Notes: a model not told the origin generated them from the letters alone. DNA of 64,000 bases from Deltaproteobacteria bacterium (GCA_022601195.1 JAHZIX010000025.1:62001-126000); one strand, 5' to 3'. Counted from the first letter of the stretch, positions 8,908 to 17,834 are shown. Made by a program: numbers and translations.

Positions 8908-9783
8908 TCAAGGACTTCGCAAAGCCTTCCTAATCTTGCCTGGCGGCGCCCCGAAGGTCCTCCGAAATGCTTCGGTGAAGTGGCTTTGATGAGAGAACCC
9001 AAGGTCCAGGGCCAAGGCTGCCAGGGACGTTTCGGGTCGCTCCAGCTGTACCAAGCCGGCCCGTAGACGCAGAAATTGGCGGTAGGTATTCACGGTGACA
9101 CCGGTACACCGCTTGAAGCTGCGGCAAAGGTGGAAGACGGACGTCTCGACCTCCGCCGCCAGCTGCGCCAAGGACAACGGCTCGTGCCAGTCGAGGGCCA
9201 AGCGGTCCTTGACCGCCTCGACTCTCTCCCGGGAACGGCGGCCAAGGGATGAACGACAGCCCTGGGAGCCGTAACCGGATGCGAGAACCTCCTGCAGAAT
9301 CTCTAAAGCCTGCTCGAGAACCCAGTCCGGGTCCTCGTCTGGCCGACGCTCCACCGTCGCCAGCAACATCCGTTGCTTGAAGTAGGTACCAGAGGCGACC
9401 GGACCAACCCGGATCGACAGTGGCCGGTCCGGATTTGCCCCGGGTTCATGGGGCGTCAAAGCCTGGAGCAGGGTCTGGGTGTCGAAGAGGAAGATATTTC
9501 CCGAGTCGCCGACCGGGTGAAGCGGTCGGCGTTGGAAGGGATCACCGTGGTTGTAGTAGAGCGCGACGGTCGGGTTGGCAAGGATCGCCGGCTGACCGGC
9601 ATGGCGAATCTCCACCGGAACCTCGGAGAAGGCGATGTTGTGGCCGTCTTGAATAAGGTTCTCGCGCCGCCACCTTTCGTGGTCCGTCGGGCAGCGGAAT
9701 CGACACAGGGTCAATCCGGGGCACGAAAATACCGCGGTCTGAACGTCAGAGTTAGCTTTCACTTTGTAGGAGGTACGATTCAT
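8908..9783 (-). CDS. AraC family transcriptional regulator
   Basis: About 291 residues. The C-terminal 100 residues carry two helix-turn-helix motifs of the AraC/XylS type (LSLAQLAAEVETSVFHLCRSFKR and LAALALDLGFSHQSHFTEAFRRTFG), ending with GAPPGKIRKAL. The N-terminal part is a sensor region without a recognised domain; it contains GHNIAFSEVPVEI. It faces the secreted propeller gene at 9892 across about 110 bp and may control it. The start is uncertain: an ATG at 9783 is taken here; a TTG at 9813 would add ten residues, and neither has a clear ribosome-binding site. Confidence 0.85.
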   Translation of the reverse strand: MNRTSYKVKANSDVQTAVFSCPGLTLCRFRCPTDHERWRRENLIQDGHNIAFSEVPVEIRHAGQPAILANPTVALYYNHGDPFQRRPLHPVGDSGNIFLFDTQTLLQALTPHEPGANPDRPLSIRVGPVASGTYFKQRMLLATVERRPDEDPDWVLEQALEILQEVLASGYGSQGCRSSLGRRSRERVEAVKDRLALDWHEPLSLAQLAAEVETSVFHLCRSFKRCTGVTVNTYRQFLRLRAGLVQLERPETSLAALALDLGFSHQSHFTEAFRRTFGAPPGKIRKALRSP

Positions 9784-9891
9784 CGACGACGAAGTTGCGG
9801 GGCAGAAGGTCAAGATCTCGATAGAACGGCTAGCAAACTCTGCGTAGTGTCCTTGCGACTCTGTACTGACTATGCACGATGGAGGTCTAGC

Positions 9892-10815
9892 ATGAAAAAT
9901 AGAATGATCGGTCTTCCCCTTCTAGCCGTCGCTGGTTTGGTGTCCGGCTCCCCGGCGGAACCTACCGAAACCAGCCGTGGCAGGGTCAGCACTCTAGCTG
10001 AGATCCCGGGCGGCACCGGCGGTCTGGTGGTCGACGAGCAAGGCTTCATCTACTCCGCTGAGTTCGGAGACCTTTTGGGGGATGCCAAGACCGCTGGAAA
10101 GCGACTCTTTCGAATCTCCCCGGACGGCGAGGCTACCGTCTTTGCCAAGGGCTTCCAGGGCGCCTCGGGAGTCGCCCTCGGCGCCGACGGCCACCTCTAC
10201 CAATCCAATATCCGGGGAGGCTTCGTCAGCCGCGTGGCGCCGGACGGCACGGTCACGACTTTCGTGAAAGAAGGTCTTCGAGCCCCTGTGGGCGTGGTAG
10301 TCGACGCAGAAGGTACCCTCTGGGTCGCCAACTGTGGCGGTAACTCGATCCAGAAGGTCACTGCCGACGGAGCCTCGTCCCGCTTCGTCCAAAGCCCCCT
10401 ACTCAAATGCCCCAACGGCATCACCCTAGATCGCCGCGGGAACCTCTACACTGCCAACTTCAACGACGGCAACGTAATCAAGATCACACCCGAGGGTGAA
10501 ATGACCGTATTCACCACCCTTCCCGGAGGCAACAATGGCCATCTCCTCTTCGCCGACAACGCTCTGTACGTAGTAGCCCGGGAGACCCATCAGATCTACC
10601 GAGTGAGCCTCGACGGCGAAGCGACTCTCTACGCGGGCAACGGCGAAAAAGGCGGTGCCGACGGACCCCTGCTAGAGGCCAGCTTCTGCTACCCAAATGA
10701 CATCGCCGTAAGCCCTGACGGCAGCCGCTTCTACATCAACGAGGTCGCCGACTCCACCTCGGATGGGAAACGACTCGCACCAACCCGGATTCGGGTGATT
10801 GAGCGCAAGAACTGA
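9892..10815 (+). CDS. Secreted NHL/SMP-30-like six-bladed beta-propeller
   Basis: 307 residues beginning with a signal peptide (MIGLPLLAVAGLVSGSPA). The rest is a series of propeller blades recognisable by G-[VL]-x-[VL]-D-x-x-G-x-[LI]-[YW] repeats (VDEQGFIYSAEFGD, LGADGHLYQSNIRGG, VDAEGTLWVANCGG, LDRRGNLYTANFND). This is the NHL / SMP-30-gluconolactonase group: some are lactonases needing Ca2+, others are binding scaffolds. The start is the ATG with GGAGG 7 nt upstream; an upstream in-frame extension back to 9373 has no signal peptide and overlaps the divergent regulator. Substrate unknown. Confidence 0.85.
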   Translation: MKNRMIGLPLLAVAGLVSGSPAEPTETSRGRVSTLAEIPGGTGGLVVDEQGFIYSAEFGDLLGDAKTAGKRLFRISPDGEATVFAKGFQGASGVALGADGHLYQSNIRGGFVSRVAPDGTVTTFVKEGLRAPVGVVVDAEGTLWVANCGGNSIQKVTADGASSRFVQSPLLKCPNGITLDRRGNLYTANFNDGNVIKITPEGEMTVFTTLPGGNNGHLLFADNALYVVARETHQIYRVSLDGEATLYAGNGEKGGADGPLLEASFCYPNDIAVSPDGSRFYINEVADSTSDGKRLAPTRIRVIERKN

Positions 10816-11017
10816 CCGGAGAGAGGTGGGTCAGAGGAAACAGGGGGCCAACGGTTTGGGAGGTACCGTGACGGTAACCTGAGGTCCAGCTCCACCAGGT
10901 AGGCGCCGCTGCCGAAGTATCTTCTGACAATCAGCGCTTCCTGGGGGCTTTCCTTGGCTCTCTCCTCAGACTCTCGACCGATCGCAGCTACGGCAACCCG
11001 CCGACCAAGAGCATTAC

Positions 11018-11647
11018 CTAGTCACTATCACTATCGCTATCGCTATCGCTATCGCTGTCGCTGTCGCTGTCGCTATCGCTGTCGCTGTCGCTGTCGCTAC
11101 AACTGTCCCCATCGGGAGTGAAAATCACCAGCTCCTGGCGAAATAGAACTCCATCTTCACCCTGGGGGATGGGCGTAGTGATCAGCACGCCGGTCGCACC
11201 TAGGAAATCACCGGTTCCACCTACAATAGGTACCTCGGAGGTGCCTACATCGGCCTCGCGCCCAGAGACCGTAATGGAGCCTGAGTACTCGAAATCCTCG
11301 AAGAACGTAAGGGTCCATGAGCATTGCCCGAAATTGTTATTCGGGTCATCCGGCAAGGTCGGGTGATCCGTGCTTGTGAAATCCGGCGCACCAGGGTCCG
11401 TGCGAATGCAAAATCCGGCGTTTCGCCCAATCACCGTCTCCGCATCAGCCGCGAGCAGTTTCTGATCAAACACGAATACGTCTCCAGGAGAATCGAGCCC
11501 ATCCTCGACATCGGCACCCTGGCGAATGCCTCCGTCCGTTCGACCGTCAGCAAATGTCAGGAAGGTATCTTCGTCGGCCCAGGTAGGGAACTGAAACAAT
11601 GCCATCATGAGGGTGAAAGTCGTCAGTAGATTCCCACGTCTCGTCAT
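11018..11647 (-). CDS. Secreted allene-oxide-cyclase-like barrel protein with C-terminal Ser-Asp repeat
   Basis: 209 residues. The start at 11647 is supported by GAGGAG upstream and is followed by a signal peptide (LLTTFTLMMALFQFPTWA). Residues 30-180 resemble the AOC/dirigent beta-barrel: VFDQKLLAADAETVIGRNAGFC, CSWTLTFFEDFEYSGSITVSG and PIVGGTGDFLGATGVL are the usual order. The final ~30 residues are alternating Ser and Asp, encoded by a hexanucleotide repeat that runs to the TAG. Ser-Asp stalks in other bacteria project domains from the cell surface and can be glycosylated. There is no anchoring motif after the repeat. The function is unknown; a surface or matrix role is inference. Confidence 0.75.
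   Translation of the reverse strand: MTRRGNLLTTFTLMMALFQFPTWADEDTFLTFADGRTDGGIRQGADVEDGLDSPGDVFVFDQKLLAADAETVIGRNAGFCIRTDPGAPDFTSTDHPTLPDDPNNNFGQCSWTLTFFEDFEYSGSITVSGREADVGTSEVPIVGGTGDFLGATGVLITTPIPQGEDGVLFRQELVIFTPDGDSCSDSDSDSDSDSDSDSDSDSDSDSDSD
11021..11102 (-). repeat. Hexanucleotide repeat encoding Ser-Asp dipeptides
   Basis: About 13 tandem copies of a 6-bp unit (minus strand AGCGAY or AGTGAY), nearly perfect, ending at the stop codon. Unit number is likely to vary by slippage while keeping the frame. Confidence 0.9.
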
Positions 11648-12420
11648 TCTTGGTCTCCTCGAAATCAAAGGTCTGTCATCAAGTTTCGATGCGAAGGCAG
11701 TAGGTGGTCGAGTCGCCCAAGGTAACCTCAACAATTGACAGAGCACACGTTCTCAGATTGGGGCATTCAAGCAATCAACACCTAGCGCTGTCTGCAGCGT
11801 TGTCTGCAGACTCGCCCCGCAGCTGATCCAAAGTCGTCATCAACTCTCGAGATGTCGGACACAAATCGGCGGGTCGGACCTAGGCTCTCGCGAAGATGTT
11901 GCCGCTAGAGACTCCATCGCTGGACGACGGGTTCAACCGAGATTTCCGAAAACAGAGATTGGCCTGCGTTGGACTCCACTCCCTGCCTCAGGAACCTCGT
12001 CAAATCTGCCATCAGCTCCCCGCTGATCAATTCGACTCTTGCAATGATTCGAGCATACAACATATCGAACAACGAAATACTCATCATTCCGCAACAACTT
12101 GCCGGCGCTGCTCTCGAGATTGTTCTGACAAGGGCCAATCGGCTCGACTGGATGGTGCTCCTTCTCACGCGAGGCCAAATGCACTTTCAAAGCCAGCGAC
12201 CTGCCCTGCCATCTTCAAACACCCTTCTACGAAGGGTAGGGCAGATCGGTTGGTGGCGAGTTCTTTGGTGGAGTAACGTGTCAGCTAAGGGCTCGGGCCC
12301 GAAACCGCAACAAACGTAACCGTTCCACTTACAGATGAGGCACTCTGCCTTCTCCCGATCGAGGGCCTGGATCTTGTCCAGGGGATCCCCTCGCAGGGAC
12401 TCCCCCAAACTCCCCCCAAT
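11648..12420. other. Intergenic region without a clear gene
   Basis: About 770 bp between two minus-strand genes. TGTCTGCAG appears twice near 11790-11815. An 87-codon minus frame (11905-12168) has a few protein-like stretches (MLYARIIARVELISGELMADL) but no ribosome-binding site and overlaps equally long frames on both strands; I do not call it. Upstream signals of the gene at 11647 should lie at the left edge. Confidence 0.4.
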
Positions 12421-13395
12421 CTAAGAAACGCTACTCGAGGGCGTGCCCCCACGGCGAATGCTTCCCGGTGGAACGCCAAACATCCGCTTGAAGGCTCGGC
12501 AAAATGCTGCTTCGCTTTGGTAGCCGAGGCGGTGGGCAAGGGTCGAGAGGGGTTCCGAGGATTCTCGAAGATGGACGCGGGCGAGCTTCATGCGCCATTG
12601 GGTCAGGTATCGGACGACAGGCTCACCGACTAGCTTGGTGAAGCGTGCTGAGAACGCCGAGCGGGACATGCCGGCCTCTTGGGCCAAGGTCGCCACGGTC
12701 CACTGCCTCTGCGGCGCACGGTGGATCGAGGTGAGAGCGCGGCCCACCTGCTCGTCCCGCAGGGCGGCGAGCCACCCCTGTTTGGGCTCCACCGCTGAAT
12801 CGATCCAAGAACGAATCATCTGAATCACGAGGATATCGGCCAGCCGCGTGATGACGGTTTCTCCGCCAGGGCGCAACTCCTTCGCTTCTCGGGAAATGAA
12901 TCGAAGAGTGCTTTGAAGCCAGCCACTCTCATGGTCTTCCCAGGTGTCGATCTGCAGCACCCTGGGTAGAAGCTCGACGAGATGCTCTGCCGCTACGTGA
13001 TCGAAGCGCACCACGCCACAAATGGTCTGAGTCAAGTCGCCTCCACCCCCGTGACGTAGGACCTCGTAGCGCTCGCTGACCTGCTCGACCGGGATATCGA
13101 AGAGGGGATCCGCATCAGCCCCTGGAGCATTGCGGATGATGTGCCCAGCGCCTTGGGGGACGAGGGCGAGGCTGCCTTGTTGAAGCAGGCACGACTCAGC
13201 GCCTTCCACCTCGAGCCAACAGCGGCCAGCGGTGACGACGTGGAACATCATGCATCCCTCCATGGGAGGTAGGTCAATGCCCCACGGTGCCGTCAGCTCC
13301 GCTCGGCAGTAGAGAGTGCCGGTGAGCCGCAGCAGATGGAGGGTTTCGCCAAGAGGGTCGGCGGAGGGCGGAAGCTCTGGAGTGGTGCGGGTCAT
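12421..13395 (-). CDS. AraC family regulator with N-terminal cupin
   Basis: 324 residues. Residues 15-190 form a cupin-type sensor (cupin_6-like: HVVTAGRCWLEVEGAE, GSLALVPQGAGHIIRN), followed at 220-320 by two AraC helix-turn-helix motifs (WTVATLAQEAGMSRSAFSARF and LSTLAHRLGYQSEAAFCRAFKR) and FGVPPGSIRRG. It is divergent from an NmrA-type oxidoreductase plus DUF1772 gene, an arrangement seen in many bacteria; the regulator probably controls that pair from the shared 164-bp region, which has a palindrome close to its own start. Confidence 0.9.
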   Translation of the reverse strand: MTRTTPELPPSADPLGETLHLLRLTGTLYCRAELTAPWGIDLPPMEGCMMFHVVTAGRCWLEVEGAESCLLQQGSLALVPQGAGHIIRNAPGADADPLFDIPVEQVSERYEVLRHGGGGDLTQTICGVVRFDHVAAEHLVELLPRVLQIDTWEDHESGWLQSTLRFISREAKELRPGGETVITRLADILVIQMIRSWIDSAVEPKQGWLAALRDEQVGRALTSIHRAPQRQWTVATLAQEAGMSRSAFSARFTKLVGEPVVRYLTQWRMKLARVHLRESSEPLSTLAHRLGYQSEAAFCRAFKRMFGVPPGSIRRGGTPSSSVS

Positions 13396-13428
13396 GCTCC
13401 GGAGCTTCTCACGATAATTGATCTTAAA

Positions 13429-13443
13429 TCCAGAAAATCTGGA
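13429..13443. promoter_or_regulatory. Palindromic operator candidate between divergent genes
   Basis: TCCAGAAAATCTGGA, a 6-bp inverted repeat with a 3-nt centre, lies about 35 bp before the AraC start. A further half-site TCTGGA is at 13501-13506, nearer the NmrA gene. Position and symmetry fit a regulator site; binding is not shown. Confidence 0.45.
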
Positions 13444-13559
13444 CGATCAGCAAATCAATAGAGATCAGAAGTCATTGATAGTCCCTTCATTTCACGTCAC
13501 TCTGGATTCACTTTAAAGGGCCACAAGAGGCCCGAACAACACGAAAGGAAAGTGAAACC

Positions 13560-14390
13560 ATGACCGACTCACCTATTCTCGTTCTCGGGTCCAACGGAAA
13601 AACCGGCCGACGGATCGTCCAACGACTCACCGAAAAAGGCCACGCCGTGAGGAACGGGTCTCGACAAACCGAGCCTCCCTTCGACTGGGGCAAACCCAGC
13701 ACCTGGGACGCCGTGCTCCAGGGCGTCTCTGCCGCGTACATCACCTACGCTCCCGACTTGGCCATCCCAGGAGCCGCAGACGCCATCGGCACTTTCGTTC
13801 AGCGAGCCGTGGACGAAGGGGTTCCGCGCCTGGTGCTCCTATCCGGCCGTGGCGAGGAAGAGGCGCAGCGCTGTGAACGAATTATCCAACGAGAAGACAT
13901 TCAATGGACCGTGGTTCGGGCCAGTTGGTTCAATCAAAATTTCTCCGAAGGGGCGTTTCTCGACATGGTCTTGGACGGCGAGATCGCCCTCCCGGCCGGC
14001 GAGGTCGAAGAGCCCTTCATCGATGTGGACGACATCGCCGACGTGGCAGTGGCTGCCCTCACCGAGGAAGGCCATGGCGGCCAGATCTACGAGGTCACCG
14101 GGCCTCGCCTCCTGACCTTCGCCGCAGCAGTGGAGGAGATCGCCCGGGCCACCGGACGCCCGATTCGCTATACCCAGGTTCCCTCCGAGGCCTTCGCGGC
14201 CGGACTTGGAAAGGCCGGTCTGCCCAGGGACATCGTTTGGCTCATGAACTACCTCTTCTCCACCGTCCTTGACGGAAGGAATGCGCAGCTGAGCGACGGA
14301 GTCCGCCGAGCCCTCGGCCGTGAACCGAGGGATTTCTCCGAATACGCCCGCCGCACCGCCGCTACCCATGTCTGGAGGTTGGCCTCATGA
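13560..14390 (+). CDS. NmrA-like NAD(P)-binding oxidoreductase
   Basis: 276 residues of the atypical short-chain dehydrogenase (NmrA/azoreductase-like) family. The N-terminal ILVLGSNGKTGRRIVQRL is the NAD(P)-binding GxxGxxG-type loop; LVLLSGRGEE and WTVVRASWFNQNFSE are the central strand and helix motifs; EPFIDVDDIADVAVAAL is typical of NmrA proteins. The usual catalytic YxxxK is not evident, so it may be a redox sensor or reductase. GGAAAG lies upstream of the ATG. Its stop overlaps the next start by 4 nt (ATGA), so it is translationally coupled to the DUF1772 gene. Confidence 0.9.
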   Translation: MTDSPILVLGSNGKTGRRIVQRLTEKGHAVRNGSRQTEPPFDWGKPSTWDAVLQGVSAAYITYAPDLAIPGAADAIGTFVQRAVDEGVPRLVLLSGRGEEEAQRCERIIQREDIQWTVVRASWFNQNFSEGAFLDMVLDGEIALPAGEVEEPFIDVDDIADVAVAALTEEGHGGQIYEVTGPRLLTFAAAVEEIARATGRPIRYTQVPSEAFAAGLGKAGLPRDIVWLMNYLFSTVLDGRNAQLSDGVRRALGREPRDFSEYARRTAATHVWRLAS

Positions 14391-14902
14391 CATCCAACCC
14401 AGATGGCACCATGGCCCAGCTCATCCCGGTGGTCGGGACCTTGGCTCTGCTTGGGTCCGCCCTCGTGGGCGGAATCTTCTTTGCCTTCTCCAGCTTTGTC
14501 ATGAAAGCTCTGGGGCGTCTGCCCGCCACAGAAGGGATCGCAGCGATGCAGTCCATCAACGTCGTTGTGATCAACCCGTCATTTTTGGGAGCATTCCTAG
14601 GAACGGCCCTCCTTTCCATGGGCGCGGGTGGCCTCGCTGTTGCCGGTTGGAGTCGTCCCGGAGCGCCCTACATCCTGGCCGGGGCAGCCCTCTACCTAGT
14701 GGGAACCGTTGTCGTCACCGGGCTCGGCAACGTCCCTCTCAACGACCAGTTGGCCACCGTGTCCGCTACGGACCCCTCCTCCCTCGAGGTGTGGGAGATC
14801 TACTTGAGCAAATGGACGGCCTGGAATCATCTCCGGACCGCCGCAGCCATGACCGCCGCTCTGCTGTTGGCTTTGGGTTTGCTACAAAGAGCAGGGGCCT
14901 GA
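14387..14902 (+). CDS. DUF1772 membrane protein (anthrone-oxygenase-like)
   Basis: 171 residues with four membrane helices (LIPVVGTLALLGSALVGGIFF; FLGAFLGTALLSMG; YILAGAALYLVGTVVVTG; AAAMTAALLLALGLL). The pattern FFAFSSFVMKAL near residue 35, VVITGLGNVPLN-like VVVTGLGNVPLN at about 106-117 and WxxWNHLRT near the end are hallmarks of DUF1772 / anthrone oxygenase proteins. It overlaps the NmrA-like gene by 4 nt. The pair is probably a regulated redox module of unknown substrate. Confidence 0.9.
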   Translation: MTSNPDGTMAQLIPVVGTLALLGSALVGGIFFAFSSFVMKALGRLPATEGIAAMQSINVVVINPSFLGAFLGTALLSMGAGGLAVAGWSRPGAPYILAGAALYLVGTVVVTGLGNVPLNDQLATVSATDPSSLEVWEIYLSKWTAWNHLRTAAAMTAALLLALGLLQRAGA

Positions 14903-14921
14903 GTCAGGAGAGCCGAGCCAG

Positions 14922-15095
14922 TCAGGAATTCTCTGGAACGACAGACGCTGCAGGGACAAGCGCTACAAAGAAAAGGCCCGAGAGAACAAGCACCAAGCCG
15001 GCTCGAACCGATAGGTTGACTAGCTGCTCTTCGGTGTAGGGTTGGGACGTTCCTTTCTTTTGAGTGAGCACAGCAAGCTCGCGAGACTTCGCCAA
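14922..15095 (-). CDS. Possible small single-span membrane protein
   Basis: A 57-residue frame from a TTG at 15095 (an in-frame GTG lies at 15164). The translation has a charged N-terminus (QKKGTSQPYTEEQLVNLSV) and one membrane helix (AGLVLVLSGLFFVALVPAA). Codon choice looks normal, but the ribosome-binding site is weak and the start overlaps the promoter side of the divergent gene at 15118. It may be the remnant of a larger gene. Confidence 0.3.
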   Translation of the reverse strand: MAKSRELAVLTQKKGTSQPYTEEQLVNLSVRAGLVLVLSGLFFVALVPAASVVPENS

Positions 15096-15117
15096 TCCAG
15101 CCAGAAGGAGGGCTTCT

Positions 15118-16653
15118 ATGGCTTGTAAAACCGAAGGGCAGTCGGGCACAAGACCGGCAGGCACCGTACCGGCAGGTGGTGTCCGCGCAAGAGCTGGTGC
15201 TCAGGACAAAGGGACTCGCTTTTGGGTTCGTGGCGCCATTCCACAAGCGGCCTTCGGTATCCTCCTGGGCCTGATGGCCAACGGAGGCGGGTCGGTAGTC
15301 GCTGCCTCCGAGGGGGTGGTGGATCCCTTTGCGGTCGTCGCGACTCTGGACCGCTTCGCCGAAAAGCCTATCTGGCCAGGTTTCGAGCCCACGAAATACC
15401 CTCTAGCCATCTACGATGGCGAGCGCACGCTGCTGTTTCGCCATCCTAGTCCCCCAAAGGAATTCACCCTTGTGGAGGGACAAGAACAGGTCTGGGCATC
15501 CGCCCAGCGACTCGATTCCATGAGCTGGAACGGCGTCATCGATTTGGGTGGAGTCCAAACGGCGGCGCTGGTGCTGACCCTCGAGCCCGGCCGAGAGGTC
15601 ACCTTCGAGGCCAGCATTCTGTTGCACGAGGTCTTTCATCTCTTCTCCAAGCCACGGCATCCGACCTGGAGGCCCAACGAGATGCACCGCTACAGCTATC
15701 CGGTGGCTGACCTAGAGAACCACACGCTCCTACTACTTGAGGGAGAGGCTCTCGCCCGTGCTCTGGAAGCCGAAGAGAATGGGATGGCTGTCCGCTGGGC
15801 CGCTACCGCACTGCAATGGCGGCGACAACGGACCCGACCTTTGGCCAAGGAGCACCTTGCCTTCGAAACAGCTCAGGAGATGCAGGAAGGCACCGCTGTG
15901 CATGTCGCCCGGCTAGCCCTGGGAACGCCCCGGGATACGACGCGACTACGAGAACCCCGGACTCCCGAGAAGTTCCGCTGGCGCTTCTACGACACTGGCG
16001 CAGCCTTGGCGGCGATGCTCGATGCCGTAGACCCGTCCTGGAAACGCCGCCTGGAGGCGGAACCCGCCATATCCATGGCTACCCTTCTCGAAGAAGCGCT
16101 CGAAAGAAAAGGTGTAGTTCCGGCAAAGCTTTCTACCTCGGACACAGCTACCATCCGCGCCACCGCGCACCAGGCCGTCACAGAATTGAAGGCCCGCCGG
16201 GCAGCCCTGCGCAAGGATTTCCTCTCCCGCAGCCCACGCCTTGTGGTCACTGTGCCCCCTGGAGCCGCGCCCCTGCGCCTCCGAGGCTTCGACCCGCTAG
16301 CGTTGGAAATCCTCGACAACGGCGAAGCTCTGCACTCCCATCGTTTTACCTTGAAGGGAGCCACCGGGCAGGTTGAGGTAGAGAATCCCAGCTTTCAGCG
16401 TCAGCGCTCACACCGCCACTCCTTCGAAGGAATCGGAGCCTTGACGGTTCCTGCCGGTGCCCACCCCTTCCTGGATGGCGTGCGGGAAGTGACGATCTCG
16501 GGCTTCGCCGAAAAGCTCTCGGTAAGCCGTCAGGGGACCGTGCTGACCATTGAGACGGAAGGGTTACGGCTGAGTTTTGAGGATGCTGTGGCTCGTACCG
16601 TCGGCGAGGAGCTCCGGGTGTTGTTGAGGCCACAGGAGTCCTCTGGCGATTGA
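15118..16653 (+). CDS. HExxH-containing putative secreted metallopeptidase
   Basis: 511 residues from the ATG at 15118, which has AAGGAGG 8 nt upstream. Residues 35-63 are a hydrophobic, probably export or anchor segment (AAFGILLGLMANGGGSVVAA). LLHEVFHLFSK at 168-178 is a zinc HExxH motif, and LLLEGEALARALEAEE about 50 residues later could supply a glutamate ligand. Residues about 370-500 are a separate beta-rich domain (SPRLVVTVPPGAAPLRL, LTVPAGAHPFLDGVREV). No family name recognised. It stands alone between the DUF1772 gene and an AraC regulator. Proteolytic function is inferred from the motif only. Confidence 0.65.
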   Translation: MACKTEGQSGTRPAGTVPAGGVRARAGAQDKGTRFWVRGAIPQAAFGILLGLMANGGGSVVAASEGVVDPFAVVATLDRFAEKPIWPGFEPTKYPLAIYDGERTLLFRHPSPPKEFTLVEGQEQVWASAQRLDSMSWNGVIDLGGVQTAALVLTLEPGREVTFEASILLHEVFHLFSKPRHPTWRPNEMHRYSYPVADLENHTLLLLEGEALARALEAEENGMAVRWAATALQWRRQRTRPLAKEHLAFETAQEMQEGTAVHVARLALGTPRDTTRLREPRTPEKFRWRFYDTGAALAAMLDAVDPSWKRRLEAEPAISMATLLEEALERKGVVPAKLSTSDTATIRATAHQAVTELKARRAALRKDFLSRSPRLVVTVPPGAAPLRLRGFDPLALEILDNGEALHSHRFTLKGATGQVEVENPSFQRQRSHRHSFEGIGALTVPAGAHPFLDGVREVTISGFAEKLSVSRQGTVLTIETEGLRLSFEDAVARTVGEELRVLLRPQESSGD

Positions 16654-16829
16654 CGCCGAAAATGTACGCCAAGACTTGGGCCCAGTTGACCTCCGAGAAG
16701 GAGGCGATCGCGACAACGCTGGCTGCCCCCTGCTCTCAGCAGTTTCCTTCCAAAAGTTTCTGCCTATGGACATGAGGTAGCTATTTTTCGTACCCTGAAA
16801 CTCTCTTAGGGGAAAGGGGTTATTCAGAA

Positions 16830-17834
16830 GTGACTCTTCTACGTAATCGCTGTCATCTCGAGAACGCTGTAGGGTGGCTCGAGGCGAAGGGGGTTTCGAC
16901 GGAAGCCATGCTCAAGGATTCAGGCCTCACCGGTACGGAATCCCGAGGTTATGTGCCGATGCTCCCAATGCTGGATTTCTTCGAGCGGGTCTCAGCGGAG
17001 CTTCAGGACCCTACCTTTGGCCTCAACCTCGGGCTCAATACCGACCCTCACAAAGCAGGGCTCTTCGGTTACCTGGCAGCCACTTCACCGAGCCTTCGGG
17101 CGGCTCTCGAAACGCTGGCTGAGTTCTTCCCCCTTCACCAGAGTTGCTCAGCCATTTCTCTGGTCGAAGAAGGGGATACCACGCGCATTGTCTACGAGCT
17201 TGGGGAACCGCAAATAGAGGCCTATCAACAGGACATCGACTTTGCTTTGGGGTTTGGGGCAAACATGATCCGGTTCCTCACCGGTGAGCCAAATCACTGC
17301 GAAATCGCTTTGAAATGCGAACAATTCTCCCATCGGAGTCGCTATGAAGACCAGTGCGGATCGCCGGTCAGCTTTCGCGGATCTGAGGCTTCCATCATCG
17401 TGCCGACTAGCGTGATGGATGCTCCCCTTCCCCAACACGATCCCGGCCTCTTCAAAACCCTGATGGATTTCGCCCGAGTGCGGGTAGCTCGATCGGAGCC
17501 GGACGATTTCATCTCTTCCGTCCGCCACCAGGTGGTCAAAGAGCTCCAAGAAGATGGTGTTACTCCAAGCATCAAGCAGGTAGCGCGAAATCTGCACATG
17601 GCCACCCGGTCCCTGCAGAGGAAGCTTCGGCAACGGGGCACGAGCTTTCGCAGCTTGGTCGACGACACTCGTTACCAGTTGGCCATCGAATATCTCAGAT
17701 CTCGAGATGCCAACCTCTCTCAGGTGGCCATTGCCCTGGGATTCTCGGAGCTCAGTGCCTTCGACAGAGCTTTCAGCCGGTGGACCGGATCGACCCCCCG
17801 TTCGTTTCGCCGCAAGAATTTCGGCATCGAGTAG
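16830..17834 (+). CDS. AraC family regulator (arabinose-binding-like N-domain)
   Basis: 334 residues. Residues 5-190 match the 'Arabinose_bd' sensor type of OruR/ArgR-like regulators (DPTFGLNLGLNTDPHKAGLFGYL, TSPSLRAALETLAEFFPLH). The C-terminal 90 residues form the AraC DNA-binding domain (PSIKQVARNLHMATRSLQRKL, NLSQVAIALGFSELSAFDRAF, RWTGSTPRSFRR). The GTG start is preceded by GGGGAAAGGGG. It lies 153 bp upstream of a secreted Cys-rich protein on the same strand; a regulatory link is possible but not shown. Confidence 0.9.
   Translation: MTLLRNRCHLENAVGWLEAKGVSTEAMLKDSGLTGTESRGYVPMLPMLDFFERVSAELQDPTFGLNLGLNTDPHKAGLFGYLAATSPSLRAALETLAEFFPLHQSCSAISLVEEGDTTRIVYELGEPQIEAYQQDIDFALGFGANMIRFLTGEPNHCEIALKCEQFSHRSRYEDQCGSPVSFRGSEASIIVPTSVMDAPLPQHDPGLFKTLMDFARVRVARSEPDDFISSVRHQVVKELQEDGVTPSIKQVARNLHMATRSLQRKLRQRGTSFRSLVDDTRYQLAIEYLRSRDANLSQVAIALGFSELSAFDRAFSRWTGSTPRSFRRKNFGIE

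Noticed and set aside
9373..9891. N-terminal extension of the NHL-propeller frame
   Set aside because: It overlaps the divergent AraC gene, lacks a signal peptide, and the internal ATG at 9892 has a good ribosome-binding site followed by a signal peptide.
11905..12168. An 87-codon minus-strand frame with some hydrophobic stretches
   Set aside because: No ribosome-binding site, no recognised family, and equally long frames overlap it on both strands.
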